Below are positions 20,101 through 29,426 of a DNA stretch of 64,000 bases, in pieces. The notes beneath the pieces are model-generated. The model worked only from the letters and a program-made list of their open reading frames with translations, did no database searches and was not told where the DNA came from. The stretch comes from Candidatus Zhuqueibacterota bacterium (GTDB lineage Bacteria; Electryoneota; RPQS01), in assembly GCA_003818605.1 (NCBI GenBank), contig RPQS01000022.1:1-64000 (forward strand), written 5' to 3'. Numbering within the stretch: the stretch's first letter is position 1; the number at the start of each line of letters is the position of its first letter. Both the position numbers and the translations under genes were made by a program.

Positions 20101-22116
20101 CAGGACGCCTTTGCGGAAGCGGCCGGCGTCGCGTCCATTATCACCGATACGACGGGAAAACCCATTACCAAGCCCAGCAACTTTTGTTATCTGTGTGAAA
20201 ATATCATTCGCAAGACGGAACGCGGCCGGGCCAACTGCTATCGTTCGGATGCCATTTTGGGACGGATGAGCAAAGATGGACCGCAGATCCAGCCCTGTCT
20301 CAGCGGCGGGCTGTGGGACGGCGGCACCAGCATTCGCGTGGGAGACCGGCATATCGCCAATTGGCTGATCGGGCAAGTCCTCGATGAAGACGCCGATCCC
20401 GAGAAAATGATGCGTTATGCGGAGGCGATTGGCGCGGACGAAGAAGAATTCCGTACGGCTCTGTCGCAAGTAAAGCGCATGCCGCGCGAACAGTTCAGCC
20501 GGATTTGTCAAGCGCTCTATCTGATCGCCAATCAGATGTCGAGTCTGGCGGTGCAAAATATTCAGCAGGCTCGTGAAATCACGGAACGGCGGCGCGCCGA
20601 AGAAGCCCTGCGGCAGAGCGAGCGGCGCTTCCGCGACATCGTCGAAAAATCCGATGATGCGATCTATGTCTGGCAAAACAACCGCATAGTTCTCATCAAT
20701 CCGAAATTCCGGGAATTATCCGGCTACTCGCTGGATGAAATGACGGCGCCGGGCTTCAGCATCCTCAACACCGTAGCCGAATCCGATCGCGACAGAGTGA
20801 GCCGGCATTTGCGCATACTCGGAACGTATGACACGGCCGTGGAACGGTATTCCTTCAAAGGTTTGGCAAAAAACGGCAAGCTGTACGAGATGGAAGCCAG
20901 CGTCACCGAGATCACGTGGGACGGTGCTCCCGCATGGCTCGGTGTGCTCCGCGATATGACCGCGCAACATGCTCTGGAAACGCAGGTTCAGCAATCGCAA
21001 AGGCTGGAGTCCATCGGCAGACTCGCGGGCGGCGTGGCGCACGATTTCAACAATCTGCTCACGATCATCGGCGGTCACGCTGACCTTGCACTTCTAAAAC
21101 TGAGTGATGAAGATCCGCTGCGTCCTGATGTAGAAGAGATTCTGAAAACGGCCAACCGGGCCGGCAATCTCACGCGGCAGCTGCTGGCCTTCAGCCGGAA
21201 ACAAGTCATTGAACCGGAAATCATTGATCTTAATTCCACGATTTCCGATATGAAGCGCATGCTGACGCGGATTATCGGCGAAGATATTTCTTTGATCACC
21301 GAAACCGCCGATGACTTGTGGAATGTGAAAGCGGATCCCGGACAGATTGAGCAAGTGGTCGTCAATCTTGCGGTCAACGCGCGCGATGCTATGCCGGACG
21401 GCGGCACGCTGCGATTGGCTACGGCTAACGTTGTCCTCGATAGGGAATATGCCGCCACGCATCTGGAGGTGGAACCGGGCAACTATGTCTTGTTGGAGGT
21501 TTCTGATACGGGCTGCGGAATGGATGAAAACGTCATTAGCCGCGTCTTCGAACCGTTCTTTACAACCAAGCCGCTCGGTGTGGGAACCGGTTTGGGTCTG
21601 GCCACCGTGTACGGAATTATTCGCCAAAGCGGCGGACATATCACGCTGGAGAGCGAAGTCGGGCGCGGTTCTATATTCCGCATCTATCTGCCTAAAACGG
21701 ACGATACTGCGGCAATTCGCGCTCCCATAGATGCGAAAGCGACACGCCTGACCGGAACGGAAACCATTTTAGTGGTGGAAGATAACGAGGCGCTGCGAAA
21801 TTCGATTTTTCACACGTTGAAGCACTTCGGCTATGAAGTGGTTATGGCCGCCGATGGCGATCAAGCGATCACGATGTGCAAGGGCTTGTCCGGCCACGTG
21901 GACTTGGTGCTGACGGATGTGATTATGCCCAATTTGGGCGGTGTGGAATTAATCACTCTGCTGAAAGACGTGTGGCCGCGTATAAGAGTTCTGTTGATGT
22001 CCGGTTATACCGACGCGGCGATTATCCCCGACCCGCAAACACCCTATATCCAGAAACCGTTCCGGCCGCAGGCTTTGGCGCAGAGAATCCGCGAAATTCT
22101 TGACGCTCCCCGTTAA
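17143..22116 (+). CDS. Membrane-anchored multi-PAS hybrid sensor histidine kinase with PocR-type sensory domain and C-terminal receiver
   Basis: Hydrophobic N-terminus; several PAS blocks ending [12 protein letters not shown]; PocR-like LFNVEDVQRIQDAFAEAAGVASIITD...[41 protein letters not shown] (HisKA); [13 protein letters not shown]...GTGLGLATVYGI (HATPase); ILVVEDNEALR...DLVLTDVIMP (REC). GTG start. Confidence 0.9.
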   Translation: MSLPKIPFETLDIAFFYYGLAYILLAAVCLPLQRKDGRRLPWGYLGGFGLFLGLVAWLNLFAISFGDNILMLQLRIVLMSLGFLSLLEFGRRGIIASGNRAPGLWIHIPLVLLAATGVFFDPNGLKITPRYALAVPGGIMAVIALLRTASQSRTGRLSLWAISAAMIGITLTSGLFAARGEFFPANFLHQDFFQSVFGISIQFARCVLALAAALALTLYYSAVHQSGSHNQIRYIAGPFSKWLLPGLTFILALGWIATTATGIKFKNQIWSALSMRAQIAVSSLEPHHTLLVFDSNDSLRTFARTRIGAKLSRQYAANKDLLALYVCVRTEQNTLTPLISDSIGSRRGNGQSGRQSADWTRSDISTWSDIGNSVRARLGDHSQQAVLAAAVPETDLHPLYLVMVIRVPALTRGFFRDRLFPLGTMLFITLALIAMDLAWRRSRESAVRIAESEERYRSVVEYSPESIFILQSDSILFANRAAAHMLGAGGPEELIGQSFRNLAAHGLREITAQTVNQAADKPSSDTPLEVRLLRRDGASVDVELIAVKLVFDQHTATMILCRDVTEQRRAQKAIRESEERYIRLFNESLAGNYVSSPDGRILLCNSAFARMLGFASIADATSESSFSFYPTPAARSRFLDMLQENKRLEQYETELIRADGSRLFAIENVVGVFDENDRLVRLHGNIVDITARKEAEEAVRTSEERYRTLIENQGEGIGIIDEAGRFFFANPAAHEIFGVSDGQLHGRSLWEFWRDYSTENVLPQWQQQEAGTRSLWEAEIVRPDGQNRHLLVTATPRFDGVGQYIGTFAVFRDISERKLAESALHESQRAMSTLLSNLQGMAYRCRNDADWTMEFVSNGSLGLTGYAPQDLVNNQVVSYSDLIRPEDRDIVWNAVQTALTQDSPFRLIYRIHTADGTQKWVWEQGQGVYDDKGSLRAIEGYISDITERKLAEEALEKRLIALTRPLGDTSNLQFEDLFNVEDVQRIQDAFAEAAGVASIITDTTGKPITKPSNFCYLCENIIRKTERGRANCYRSDAILGRMSKDGPQIQPCLSGGLWDGGTSIRVGDRHIANWLIGQVLDEDADPEKMMRYAEAIGADEEEFRTALSQVKRMPREQFSRICQALYLIANQMSSLAVQNIQQAREITERRRAEEALRQSERRFRDIVEKSDDAIYVWQNNRIVLINPKFRELSGYSLDEMTAPGFSILNTVAESDRDRVSRHLRILGTYDTAVERYSFKGLAKNGKLYEMEASVTEITWDGAPAWLGVLRDMTAQHALETQVQQSQRLESIGRLAGGVAHDFNNLLTIIGGHADLALLKLSDEDPLRPDVEEILKTANRAGNLTRQLLAFSRKQVIEPEIIDLNSTISDMKRMLTRIIGEDISLITETADDLWNVKADPGQIEQVVVNLAVNARDAMPDGGTLRLATANVVLDREYAATHLEVEPGNYVLLEVSDTGCGMDENVISRVFEPFFTTKPLGVGTGLGLATVYGIIRQSGGHITLESEVGRGSIFRIYLPKTDDTAAIRAPIDAKATRLTGTETILVVEDNEALRNSIFHTLKHFGYEVVMAADGDQAITMCKGLSGHVDLVLTDVIMPNLGGVELITLLKDVWPRIRVLLMSGYTDAAIIPDPQTPYIQKPFRPQALAQRIREILDAPR

Positions 22117-22145
22117 TACATTGACTCTCTGAACGGTCATGCAAC

Positions 22146-22187
22146 AAAAAAAGGCCGGCTCGGTTTTCCGAGTCGGCCTTTTTTTGA
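22146..22187. terminator. Bidirectional Rho-independent terminator between convergent genes
   Basis: AAAAAAAGGCCGGCTCGG-TTTT-CCGAGTCGGCCTTTTTTT. Confidence 0.92.
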
Positions 22188-22197
22188 AACAGCCTGT

Positions 22198-23598
22198 TCA
22201 GGCATGAATCGCGCGATTTCCCGTGGCCGCTAAGCAGGCTTCGCGAAACGCTTCCGTGAACGTGGGATGAGCGTGCGACATTCGTGCGATATCTTCCGCG
22301 CTGGCGCGATATTCGAGAGCGACCACAGCCTCCGCGATCATGTCCGCCACGCGCGCGCCGAACATATGAACTCCGAGCAGTTCATCCGTTTTTTCATCGG
22401 CCAGCACTTTCACCAATCCTTCGCTCTCGTTGGCCGCGCGCGCTCTGCCCAACGGTTTGTATGAGAACATACCGGTTTTATAGGCTTGCCCGCGCCGTCG
22501 GAGATTGTTTTCAGTCACTCCGACTCCCGCCACTTCCGGCCAAGTATAGACTACCCACGGAATCGCGTTGTAATTGATATGCGGTTTTTGCCCGGATAAT
22601 CGTTCCGCGACAAAGATTCCTTCCTCTTCGGCTTTATGCGCGAGCATCGCCCCGCCGATCACATCGCCAATCGCAAACACTCCCGGACATTGCGTTTCCA
22701 GATTCCCGTTGACTTCTATAAATCCGCGCGAATCGGTAATGATACCTGCACGATCGAGCCTTAAGTTTTCCGTATACGGTTTGCGCCCCACCGATATCAG
22801 ACAGACATCTCCGTTGAACTGAACCTTCTCTCCGGCGGGATTCTCCGCCGTCACAACAACTCTTCCGTCTTCCGCCACCGCGCTTTGCACCTTGTGGCTT
22901 AAATAGAAAGTCATTCCCAAACGCTGCAGGGATTTTTGCAGCTCTTTGCCCATTGTGTGATCCATGTTGGGAATGATGGAGTCCATGAATTCCACCACGC
23001 TGACCCGCGTTCCCAGTCGCGCATACACGGAACCCAACTCCAATCCGATGGCTCCGCCGCCGATCACGATCATCTGTTCCGGAATTTTTTCCAGAGCTAA
23101 AGCTTCCGTGGAAGATATGAGATATTTATTGTCGAAGGGAGCAAACGGCAAGGCGGCGGGGCGGGATCCCGTGGCGATAATCGTGTTCCGCGTTTCGAAG
23201 CGCTCTTCGCGTCCGTCCGAACGCGTCACGGCAATCGCGTGCGCATCGGCAAACGAGCCGTGACCTTCGTATACTGCGATCCCGTTTTTCTTCATCAGAA
23301 AAGCGACTCCCGCCACGGTATCAGCCACGACTTTATCCTTACGGCGGAGCATGGCGGGCCAGTCTACGTCCAATCCGCTGACTTTAATTCCGTGCGCCGC
23401 GAAATGCTTCTTGGCCGTGTAGTAGAGTTCCGAGGAATCGAGCAAAGCTTTTGACGGAATGCAGCCCACATTCAGGCACGTTCCGCCCAGCGCAGGATAG
23501 CGTTCCACCAGCGCGACTTTCATCCCGAGCTGCGCCGCGCGAATCGCGGCCACATAGCCGCCCGGCCCGGAACCGATGACTGTGACGTCGTATTTCAT
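22198..23598 (-). CDS. lpdA: Dihydrolipoyl dehydrogenase (E3)
   Basis: VIGSGPGGYVAAIRAAQLG, ALGGTCLNVGCIPSKALL redox disulfide, HAHPTFTEAFREA C-terminal motif. Confidence 0.96.
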   Translation of the reverse strand: MKYDVTVIGSGPGGYVAAIRAAQLGMKVALVERYPALGGTCLNVGCIPSKALLDSSELYYTAKKHFAAHGIKVSGLDVDWPAMLRRKDKVVADTVAGVAFLMKKNGIAVYEGHGSFADAHAIAVTRSDGREERFETRNTIIATGSRPAALPFAPFDNKYLISSTEALALEKIPEQMIVIGGGAIGLELGSVYARLGTRVSVVEFMDSIIPNMDHTMGKELQKSLQRLGMTFYLSHKVQSAVAEDGRVVVTAENPAGEKVQFNGDVCLISVGRKPYTENLRLDRAGIITDSRGFIEVNGNLETQCPGVFAIGDVIGGAMLAHKAEEEGIFVAERLSGQKPHINYNAIPWVVYTWPEVAGVGVTENNLRRRGQAYKTGMFSYKPLGRARAANESEGLVKVLADEKTDELLGVHMFGARVADMIAEAVVALEYRASAEDIARMSHAHPTFTEAFREACLAATGNRAIHA

Positions 23599-23615
23599 AT
23601 GGCCTCAATTATCAA

Positions 23616-23641
23616 CTCGCCGTTGTCGGTCTCCCGACCGG
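23616..23641. repeat. 26-nt repeat with hairpin, identical to 31201-31226
   Basis: CTCGCCGTTGTCGGTCTCCCGACCGG at both loci; internal CGGTC-TCCC-GACCG stem. Confidence 0.85.
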
Positions 23642-23664
23642 CAAGGGCATCAAAATCAAATAGA

Positions 23665-24453
23665 CTATTTTTCAGATAGACTTTTCACACAGCGAAATCC
23701 GACGTTGATATCCTGCCAATTCGAAGGAAGTGCATTGCGATGAAAGACGCGAACACACCCCGGTCCTGTGTGCCACCCGCCTCCGCGGATCACTCGAAAT
23801 CGTCCGCTTTCCGGTCCTTCAGGATTTCGCTCGGAGCTGGTCATGTAATAAGTATCCTGATAGCGGTCCTGTACCCACTCGCAAACGTTTCCTGTCATGT
23901 CATAAAGTCCAAAAGCATTCGGAGGGTAACTGCCCACAACCTTGGTGCTGTCTGATTTATAATTCGCGGAATCGGGATTCAGCTCGTCGCCCCAAGAATA
24001 ACGTCTTTCGGCAAAGCCGCCGCGCGCCGCATATTCGAACTCTGCTTCCGTCGGCAAGCGGCATCCGATCCATTTGGCAAAATCCTTTGCGTCCGCCCAA
24101 CTGACGCCGATAACCGGGTGACGAGGATAGTCCGGTCCGTTGTGAAACTGCGGCATTCTCCAGAACTCCGGCAGTCGTTGTCGCGCAGTTTCCTCGCAGA
24201 ATCGCTGATACTGGCTGCACGTGATTTCATAAGAGCACATATAGAAGGAATCCAACGCTACTTTGTGAGCGGGATAGTGATCGCCTTGACTGGTATCACC
24301 CATCATAAATTCTCCGGCCGGAATCAACATCATTTGTATGGAATCGGCGCCAACAAATACCGTCTTGGGAACTTGCGCGAATGCGAATGACAGCGGCAGC
24401 AAGGCCACGAGCAGCAAATACGGAAACATGCTGAAAGACTTCAGATTGTACAT
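23665..24453 (-). CDS. Secreted FGE-sulfatase (SUMF1)-domain protein
   Basis: Signal peptide; MVLIPAGEFMMGDTSQGD-like start, RLPTEAEFEYAARGG, GLYDMTGNVCEWVQDRY, VIRGGGWHTGPGCVRVFHRN, NVGFRCVK. Confidence 0.88.
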   Translation of the reverse strand: MYNLKSFSMFPYLLLVALLPLSFAFAQVPKTVFVGADSIQMMLIPAGEFMMGDTSQGDHYPAHKVALDSFYMCSYEITCSQYQRFCEETARQRLPEFWRMPQFHNGPDYPRHPVIGVSWADAKDFAKWIGCRLPTEAEFEYAARGGFAERRYSWGDELNPDSANYKSDSTKVVGSYPPNAFGLYDMTGNVCEWVQDRYQDTYYMTSSERNPEGPESGRFRVIRGGGWHTGPGCVRVFHRNALPSNWQDINVGFRCVKSLSEK

Positions 24454-24493
24454 GATACCTCCGGGTTGTTAAAGTCACGTGCTGTCGCGCCAA

Positions 24494-25693
24494 TCAGACC
24501 TTCAACAAAAGCCGCATCGGATCTTCAAGACACTCTTTCACCCGCACTAAAAATCCCACCGACTCGCGGCCGTCAATGATACGATGGTCGTACGAAAAAG
24601 CCAGATACATCATCGGACGAATCTGCACTTCATCACCCACCGCTATAGGCCGCTTGACAATGTTGTGCATGCCGAGGATTCCGCTCTGCGGCGGATTCAA
24701 AATCGGCGTGGACAACAGCGAACCGAACACTCCGCCGTTGGAAATCGTGAATGTGCCGCCGCTCATTTCGTCGAGTGTGAGCTGATTGCCGCGGGCTCGC
24801 GCCGCTAACCGCTCGATCTCCGCCTCGATCCGGTCGAAAGAAAGCGATTCCGCGTTGCGAATTACGGGAACCACAAGCCCCTTCGGTGCGCTGACCGCGA
24901 TTCCCATGTCCACGTAGTCGTGATACACAATTTCATCGCCTTCAATCACCGCGTTTACCGCCGGAAATAGTCGAACTCCCTCCACCACGGCCTTCACGAA
25001 AAACGACATGAATCCCAGAGAAGCGGAATGCGTTTCCTTGAAAAGTTCCTTATACTTCGCGCGCGCGGCGATGATCGCGCTCATATCCACTTCATTGAAC
25101 GTCGTAAGCATAGCCGTTCGGTTTTTCGAAGCGACGAGCCGCTCGGAAACCTTCAAACGCAACGCGGACATTTTAAAACGGCGCGTCGAGCGTGCGTTTG
25201 CCATAAGAGTCGGAGCTTCCGCAATTGGAGCAGGCTCGGGATTCGGAGCCACAGGCTGTTGGTGTGTCAGTACGTCAGTCTTCGTGATTCGTCCGTCCTT
25301 TCCTGTCCCTACGATCTGTTCGGCGGTGATGCCTCGCTCGTCCATCATCTTTTGCGCGGCGGGTGAAGCGATAGCGGCGGATGTTTCTTCCTGCATCGGT
25401 TCTCCCGAAGCGGATTCGGCGCGAGGTTCGGCGGCGGAAATCGTAACGGGCGGCGCGGCCTCCGTATCAATCGTGCAGGCAACCGCTCCCACGCGCGCGG
25501 TCTCCCCTTCTTTAATCTTAATGGAAACCGCTCCGGAAAAGTTCGCGGACACCGCCAGCGTGGCTTTCTCGGATTCGATCTCGAACAGCTCTTCGTCCTT
25601 GCGAACGTAATCGCCGTCCGCTTTCAGCCATGCGGCTAACGTCACTTCCGAAACGGATTCTCCGGGACTGGGAATGAGAACTTCTGCAACCAT
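24494..25693 (-). CDS. sucB: 2-oxoglutarate dehydrogenase E2 (dihydrolipoamide succinyltransferase)
   Basis: N-terminal lipoyl domain ([14 protein letters not shown]), peripheral-subunit binding region, catalytic [16 protein letters not shown]; located between sucA and lpd. Confidence 0.94.
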   Translation of the reverse strand: MVAEVLIPSPGESVSEVTLAAWLKADGDYVRKDEELFEIESEKATLAVSANFSGAVSIKIKEGETARVGAVACTIDTEAAPPVTISAAEPRAESASGEPMQEETSAAIASPAAQKMMDERGITAEQIVGTGKDGRITKTDVLTHQQPVAPNPEPAPIAEAPTLMANARSTRRFKMSALRLKVSERLVASKNRTAMLTTFNEVDMSAIIAARAKYKELFKETHSASLGFMSFFVKAVVEGVRLFPAVNAVIEGDEIVYHDYVDMGIAVSAPKGLVVPVIRNAESLSFDRIEAEIERLAARARGNQLTLDEMSGGTFTISNGGVFGSLLSTPILNPPQSGILGMHNIVKRPIAVGDEVQIRPMMYLAFSYDHRIIDGRESVGFLVRVKECLEDPMRLLLKV

Positions 25694-25716
25694 GATTGGG
25701 TCCGCCGCAATAATGT

Positions 25717-28437
25717 CTATTGAAAAGCTCGTTCGAGAATCGCCGCTTGCTCCGCCTGATGTCGGGCGGGAAAACCGGTGGCCGTCGTCGCCGATGCGGG
25801 GCGCGTAACGTATTCACATGATGAAAAAAGCGGCTGCATTCGGATGTAAGTGCAGGCCCCCATATTTGCCGGCTCCTCCTGCACCCACAGCAGCCGCTTG
25901 GCCGATGAATATTTCGCGATAACGCTTTCGACTTGTTTCACGGGAAACGGATAGAGCTGCTCGATCCGGATGACGGCGGAGTCTTTGCGATTGTCTCTCT
26001 GCTTGCGTTCGAGCAAATCGTAATATATTTTGCCGGAACAGAATATAATTCGCTCTACATTTTTTGCATCGGCGGAAGGATCGTCCATCACTTCGCGAAA
26101 ACATGTTCCCGCAGAAAATTCCGCGAGCGTGCTGATGCATGCTGAATGCCGGAGCAGGCTCTTCGGGGTCATTACAACCATCGGCTTGCGGAACGGCCAA
26201 TGTACCTGCCTGCGCAGCGCGTGGAAAAAGTTGGCCGGGCTCGTACAATTGACTACCTGCATATTATTGTCCGCGCAAAGACTCAGATATCGTTCGAGTC
26301 GTGCGGAAGAGTGCTCCGGCCCCTGCCCTTCAAAACCATGCGGCAGCAGCAAAACCAAGCCGTTCATGAGTCCCCATTTGCTTTCCGCGCTGCTTAAAAA
26401 CTGATCCATGACCACTTGCGCCACGTTGGCGAAGTCACCGTATTGCGCCTCCCAAACGGTCAAACTTTCGGGATGAGCCTGCGCATAGCCGTATTCGAAT
26501 CCGAGCACTCCATATTCCGACAGCGGCGAGTTGTAGATGGAAAATTTGCCTTGCTTTTCGCCGACGTGCGCAAGCGGCATAAATTCTTCTTCGGAATCCT
26601 CCACTGTGACAACCGCATGCCGGTGTGAAAACGTGCCGCGCTCCGAATCCTGACCGGAGAGCCGTACGGAAACGCCTTCATTTAGGAGCGAAGCATAAGC
26701 CAGCAGTTCGCCCATGGCCCAATCTATACGGCTGCCGTCCGCAATCATCTTGCGGCGGTCGTCATAGATGCGCTGAATTTTCGCAAAAAATTTCGGGCCG
26801 GAAGGCAGATGCGTAATATTTTGCCCGATCTCTTTCAGAATCTCCGCATCCACTCCAGTGGCGGGTGATTCCGTAAAATCCTCCGGCACGGCATGGCGAT
26901 AGGACTTCCACGCGTCTTTTAAGAATGTATCATCCGGATGCAGTGCCGCTTTGGAAGCGGCCGCGTATTTCTCCTCCAGATAGCCGCGAAAATCGTCCTC
27001 GACATTCTTGATTTTCGCTTCATCCATCACGCCGTCTATGACAAGCTGTTTCGCATAGATTTCCAGCGGATTGGGATGCGCGGCAATCGCCTTATACAGA
27101 ATCGGCTGCGTGAAGCGCGGTTCGTCGCCTTCGTTATGTCCCCACTTGCGATAGCCTAAGATATCAATGAACACGTCCCGTTTAAAAATATTGCGGAATT
27201 CGAGTGCGAGGCCGATCACATAGGTCACCGCTTCCACGTCGTCTCCGTTGACGTGAAACACGGGCGAGAGCGTGACCTTGCCCACGTCCGTGCAGTACGT
27301 GCTGGAGCGCGCGTCAAGATAATTAGTGGTAAATCCCACCTGATTATTCAACACGACGTGCACGGTGCCGCCCGTTTTGTAGCCGTCGAGCAGCGACATC
27401 TGCAGGACTTCGTAAACGATCCCCTGCCCGGCGATGGACGAATCCCCGTGAATGAGAATCGGCGCAATTTTGTCGAGGTCGCCGCCATACGCGTGATCAA
27501 TCCGCGCGCGGGCAATGCCCTCCACCACCGGATCCACGCTCTCCAAATGCGAAGGATTGGGCGCGAGGCTGAGCCGCACTTTCCGCCCGCCCGCCGTCGT
27601 TTTTTCGCAGGAGTGGCCGAGGTGGTATTTCACGTCTCCCGCGAAATCCGCATCGGAGGCCGCTCTTCCCTCGAACTCCGCAAAAATTTGTTCGAACCGT
27701 TTGTCGAGAATATTGGCAAGAATGTTCAGCCGTCCGCGATGCGCCGTGCCGATGACAAATTCTTCAATCCCTAACGCCGCGCCCTTTTCCACAATCGCAT
27801 CCAGCGCGGGAATGAGTGTTTCCACACCTTCGATGGAAAACCGTTTTTGTCCCACGAAGCGGCTGTGCATGAATTTTTCGAACACCACGGCCTGCGTGAG
27901 CTTGCGCAGGATATGCATTTTCTCATCGCTGGAAAAATTCGCGCGGTTGCGGCACGATTCCATCCGCGTTTGCAGCCAGTTCAATACGCGCGGATCGCGC
28001 ACGTAGCGGTACTCCGCGGCCACGGAATGGCAATACGTTTCGTCGAGCAGTTTGACGATTTCGCGCAAAGGTGAAGGCCCGAGGCCAACGGTCGTTCCCG
28101 CCTGAAAAACGGTGTCGAGGTCGCGTGCGCTAAGGCCGAAACTTTCCAGCGTGAGCGGATCATCGTATTTGCGGCGGATGCGGACGGGATTGGTTTTGGT
28201 AAACAGGTGGCCGCGCGTGCGGTAGCCGTTGATCAGATTCAAAACAGGCGCTTCCTTGCGGAAGAGTTCCGGCACGTGCAGCGCGTCGTCGCCATACGTT
28301 TTACGCGCGAACTCGAAACCTTCGAAAAACCGCCGCCAGCCGGAATCGAGCGATTCCGGACTCTTCAGATATTGCTCGTAGAGTCCTTCAATCACCGCCG
28401 GTTCGGCATGGCCGATATATGTGGGATCGTTTGGCAT
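25717..28437 (-). CDS. sucA: 2-oxoglutarate dehydrogenase E1
   Basis: [72 protein letters not shown]. Start placed at [13 protein letters not shown] (residue 29 of the ORF). Confidence 0.95.
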   Translation of the reverse strand: MPNDPTYIGHAEPAVIEGLYEQYLKSPESLDSGWRRFFEGFEFARKTYGDDALHVPELFRKEAPVLNLINGYRTRGHLFTKTNPVRIRRKYDDPLTLESFGLSARDLDTVFQAGTTVGLGPSPLREIVKLLDETYCHSVAAEYRYVRDPRVLNWLQTRMESCRNRANFSSDEKMHILRKLTQAVVFEKFMHSRFVGQKRFSIEGVETLIPALDAIVEKGAALGIEEFVIGTAHRGRLNILANILDKRFEQIFAEFEGRAASDADFAGDVKYHLGHSCEKTTAGGRKVRLSLAPNPSHLESVDPVVEGIARARIDHAYGGDLDKIAPILIHGDSSIAGQGIVYEVLQMSLLDGYKTGGTVHVVLNNQVGFTTNYLDARSSTYCTDVGKVTLSPVFHVNGDDVEAVTYVIGLALEFRNIFKRDVFIDILGYRKWGHNEGDEPRFTQPILYKAIAAHPNPLEIYAKQLVIDGVMDEAKIKNVEDDFRGYLEEKYAAASKAALHPDDTFLKDAWKSYRHAVPEDFTESPATGVDAEILKEIGQNITHLPSGPKFFAKIQRIYDDRRKMIADGSRIDWAMGELLAYASLLNEGVSVRLSGQDSERGTFSHRHAVVTVEDSEEEFMPLAHVGEKQGKFSIYNSPLSEYGVLGFEYGYAQAHPESLTVWEAQYGDFANVAQVVMDQFLSSAESKWGLMNGLVLLLPHGFEGQGPEHSSARLERYLSLCADNNMQVVNCTSPANFFHALRRQVHWPFRKPMVVMTPKSLLRHSACISTLAEFSAGTCFREVMDDPSADAKNVERIIFCSGKIYYDLLERKQRDNRKDSAVIRIEQLYPFPVKQVESVIAKYSSAKRLLWVQEEPANMGACTYIRMQPLFSSCEYVTRPASATTATGFPARHQAEQAAILERAFQ

Positions 28438-28440
28438 TTT

Positions 28441-28461
28441 TTTCCCAACTCGCTTGGGAAA
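28441..28461. repeat. Intergenic hairpin just upstream of sucA
   Basis: TTTCCCAA-CTCGC-TTGGGAAA followed by GCAGGGAGGG. Confidence 0.65.
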
Positions 28462-28491
28462 GCAGGGAGGGTTCACTATTACTTTTTCGCT

Positions 28492-28515
28492 GCGCGGGGT
28501 GTCCTTACCCCGCGC
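28492..28515. repeat. Hairpin with GTCCTT loop, copy A
   Basis: GCGCGGGGT-GTCCTT-ACCCCGCGC. Confidence 0.8.
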
Positions 28516-28677
28516 ATTCAACTTCTCATGTCATTCTTGAGACCGCATCAGCGAGTTTCCGGAATCTTTTCTCCCTCCGTTTGCGGTCCGTCCGCCTTGC
28601 GGACGCGATCTCGCTCCGCGGAGGGGGTGAAAGGGGGGTCTCTTCAAACGATGATCAATGAACTTCGAATGGAATTC

Positions 28678-28700
28678 GTAGTGACACAGCTTGCTGTGTC
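28678..28700. repeat. 23-nt repeat identical to 2051-2073
   Basis: GTAGTGACACAGCTTGCTGTGTC; internal 8-bp stem GACACAGC-TT-GCTGTGTC. Confidence 0.85.
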
Positions 28701-28757
28701 TTTCTTCGCAAGGTGCGCCGAGCCGTGCGTCCTCGCACGGCCGGAATCTTCTTTCCC

Positions 28758-28778
28758 TTCCCCCACTTCGTGGGGGAA
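28758..28778. repeat. Intergenic hairpin of the C-rich/G-rich type
   Basis: TTCCCCCAC-TTC-GTGGGGGAA followed by GCAAGAAGGGGGAGTTTTCTTCTCGCCGAG. Confidence 0.75.
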
Positions 28779-29051
28779 GCAAGAAGGGGGAGTTTTCTTC
28801 TCGCCGAGGCAGACCTGTACTGAACGAAGTGAACGTATCCCCTGATCTGCCCGGAATCCTCCGCCTGCACGTGTTTATGTCTCAGCTTTCCGCTTTCAGA
28901 TTTCAGCTTTGCTCTGTCTCCGCCTCTTGTACTCTCGCTACACCGCTTTTGATTCAACCCCATGAAAGGCTGCCAATTTTATTGACAGAAAACATGACCT
29001 AAATATCGAGAAGGAAATATTTGTTTATTTTGATATTCGATTCCGTTGATT

Positions 29052-29075
29052 GTAGGGGCACAATATATCGTGCCC
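29052..29075 (+). repeat. GTAGGG-type hairpin
   Basis: GTAG-GGGCAC-AATATATC-GTGCCC. Confidence 0.7.
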
Positions 29076-29097
29076 GTCTTTTTATCTGGCCGCCGAG

Positions 29098-29177
29098 CCG
29101 GGTTATAACTACCCAACACCCTCCGGGGTGTTGGCCGCAACCCGGTCCGCATAGCGAGATCTCGCCAAAGGCGGACC
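29098..29177. repeat. Nested composite hairpin module
   Basis: CCGGGTT...AACCCGG enclosing CCAACACCC-TCCG-GGGTGTTGG, followed by GGTCCGC...GCGGACC enclosing palindrome GCGAGATCTCGC. Confidence 0.7.
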
Positions 29178-29206
29178 GGAATCTTCTCCGCCATTGCTTC
29201 CCCGGT

Positions 29207-29226
29207 GGTGACTCTCCAGAGTCACC
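29207..29226. repeat. Intergenic hairpin
   Basis: GGTGACTCT-CC-AGAGTCACC, 9-bp perfect stem. Confidence 0.75.
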
Positions 29227-29250
29227 CCTCTTCATGTCAATTCTTTCGCC

Positions 29251-29274
29251 GTGCGGGGTGTCCTTACCCCGCAC
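29251..29274. repeat. Hairpin with GTCCTT loop, copy B
   Basis: GTGCGGGGT-GTCCTT-ACCCCGCAC; differs from copy A by a compensatory pair. Confidence 0.8.
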
Positions 29275-29426
29275 GTTTTTTATTGTCATTCCGGACATCG
29301 TTCTTGCGGGCTTCCGGAATCTTCTCTCCCTCCATTCACGGGGGGACACAAGGGGGGTGCCTTCTCATTTTCTTTCGTTCATCATTCATCATTCCTCGTT
29401 CATCATTTCCTTTTCATCCTTTCTTC

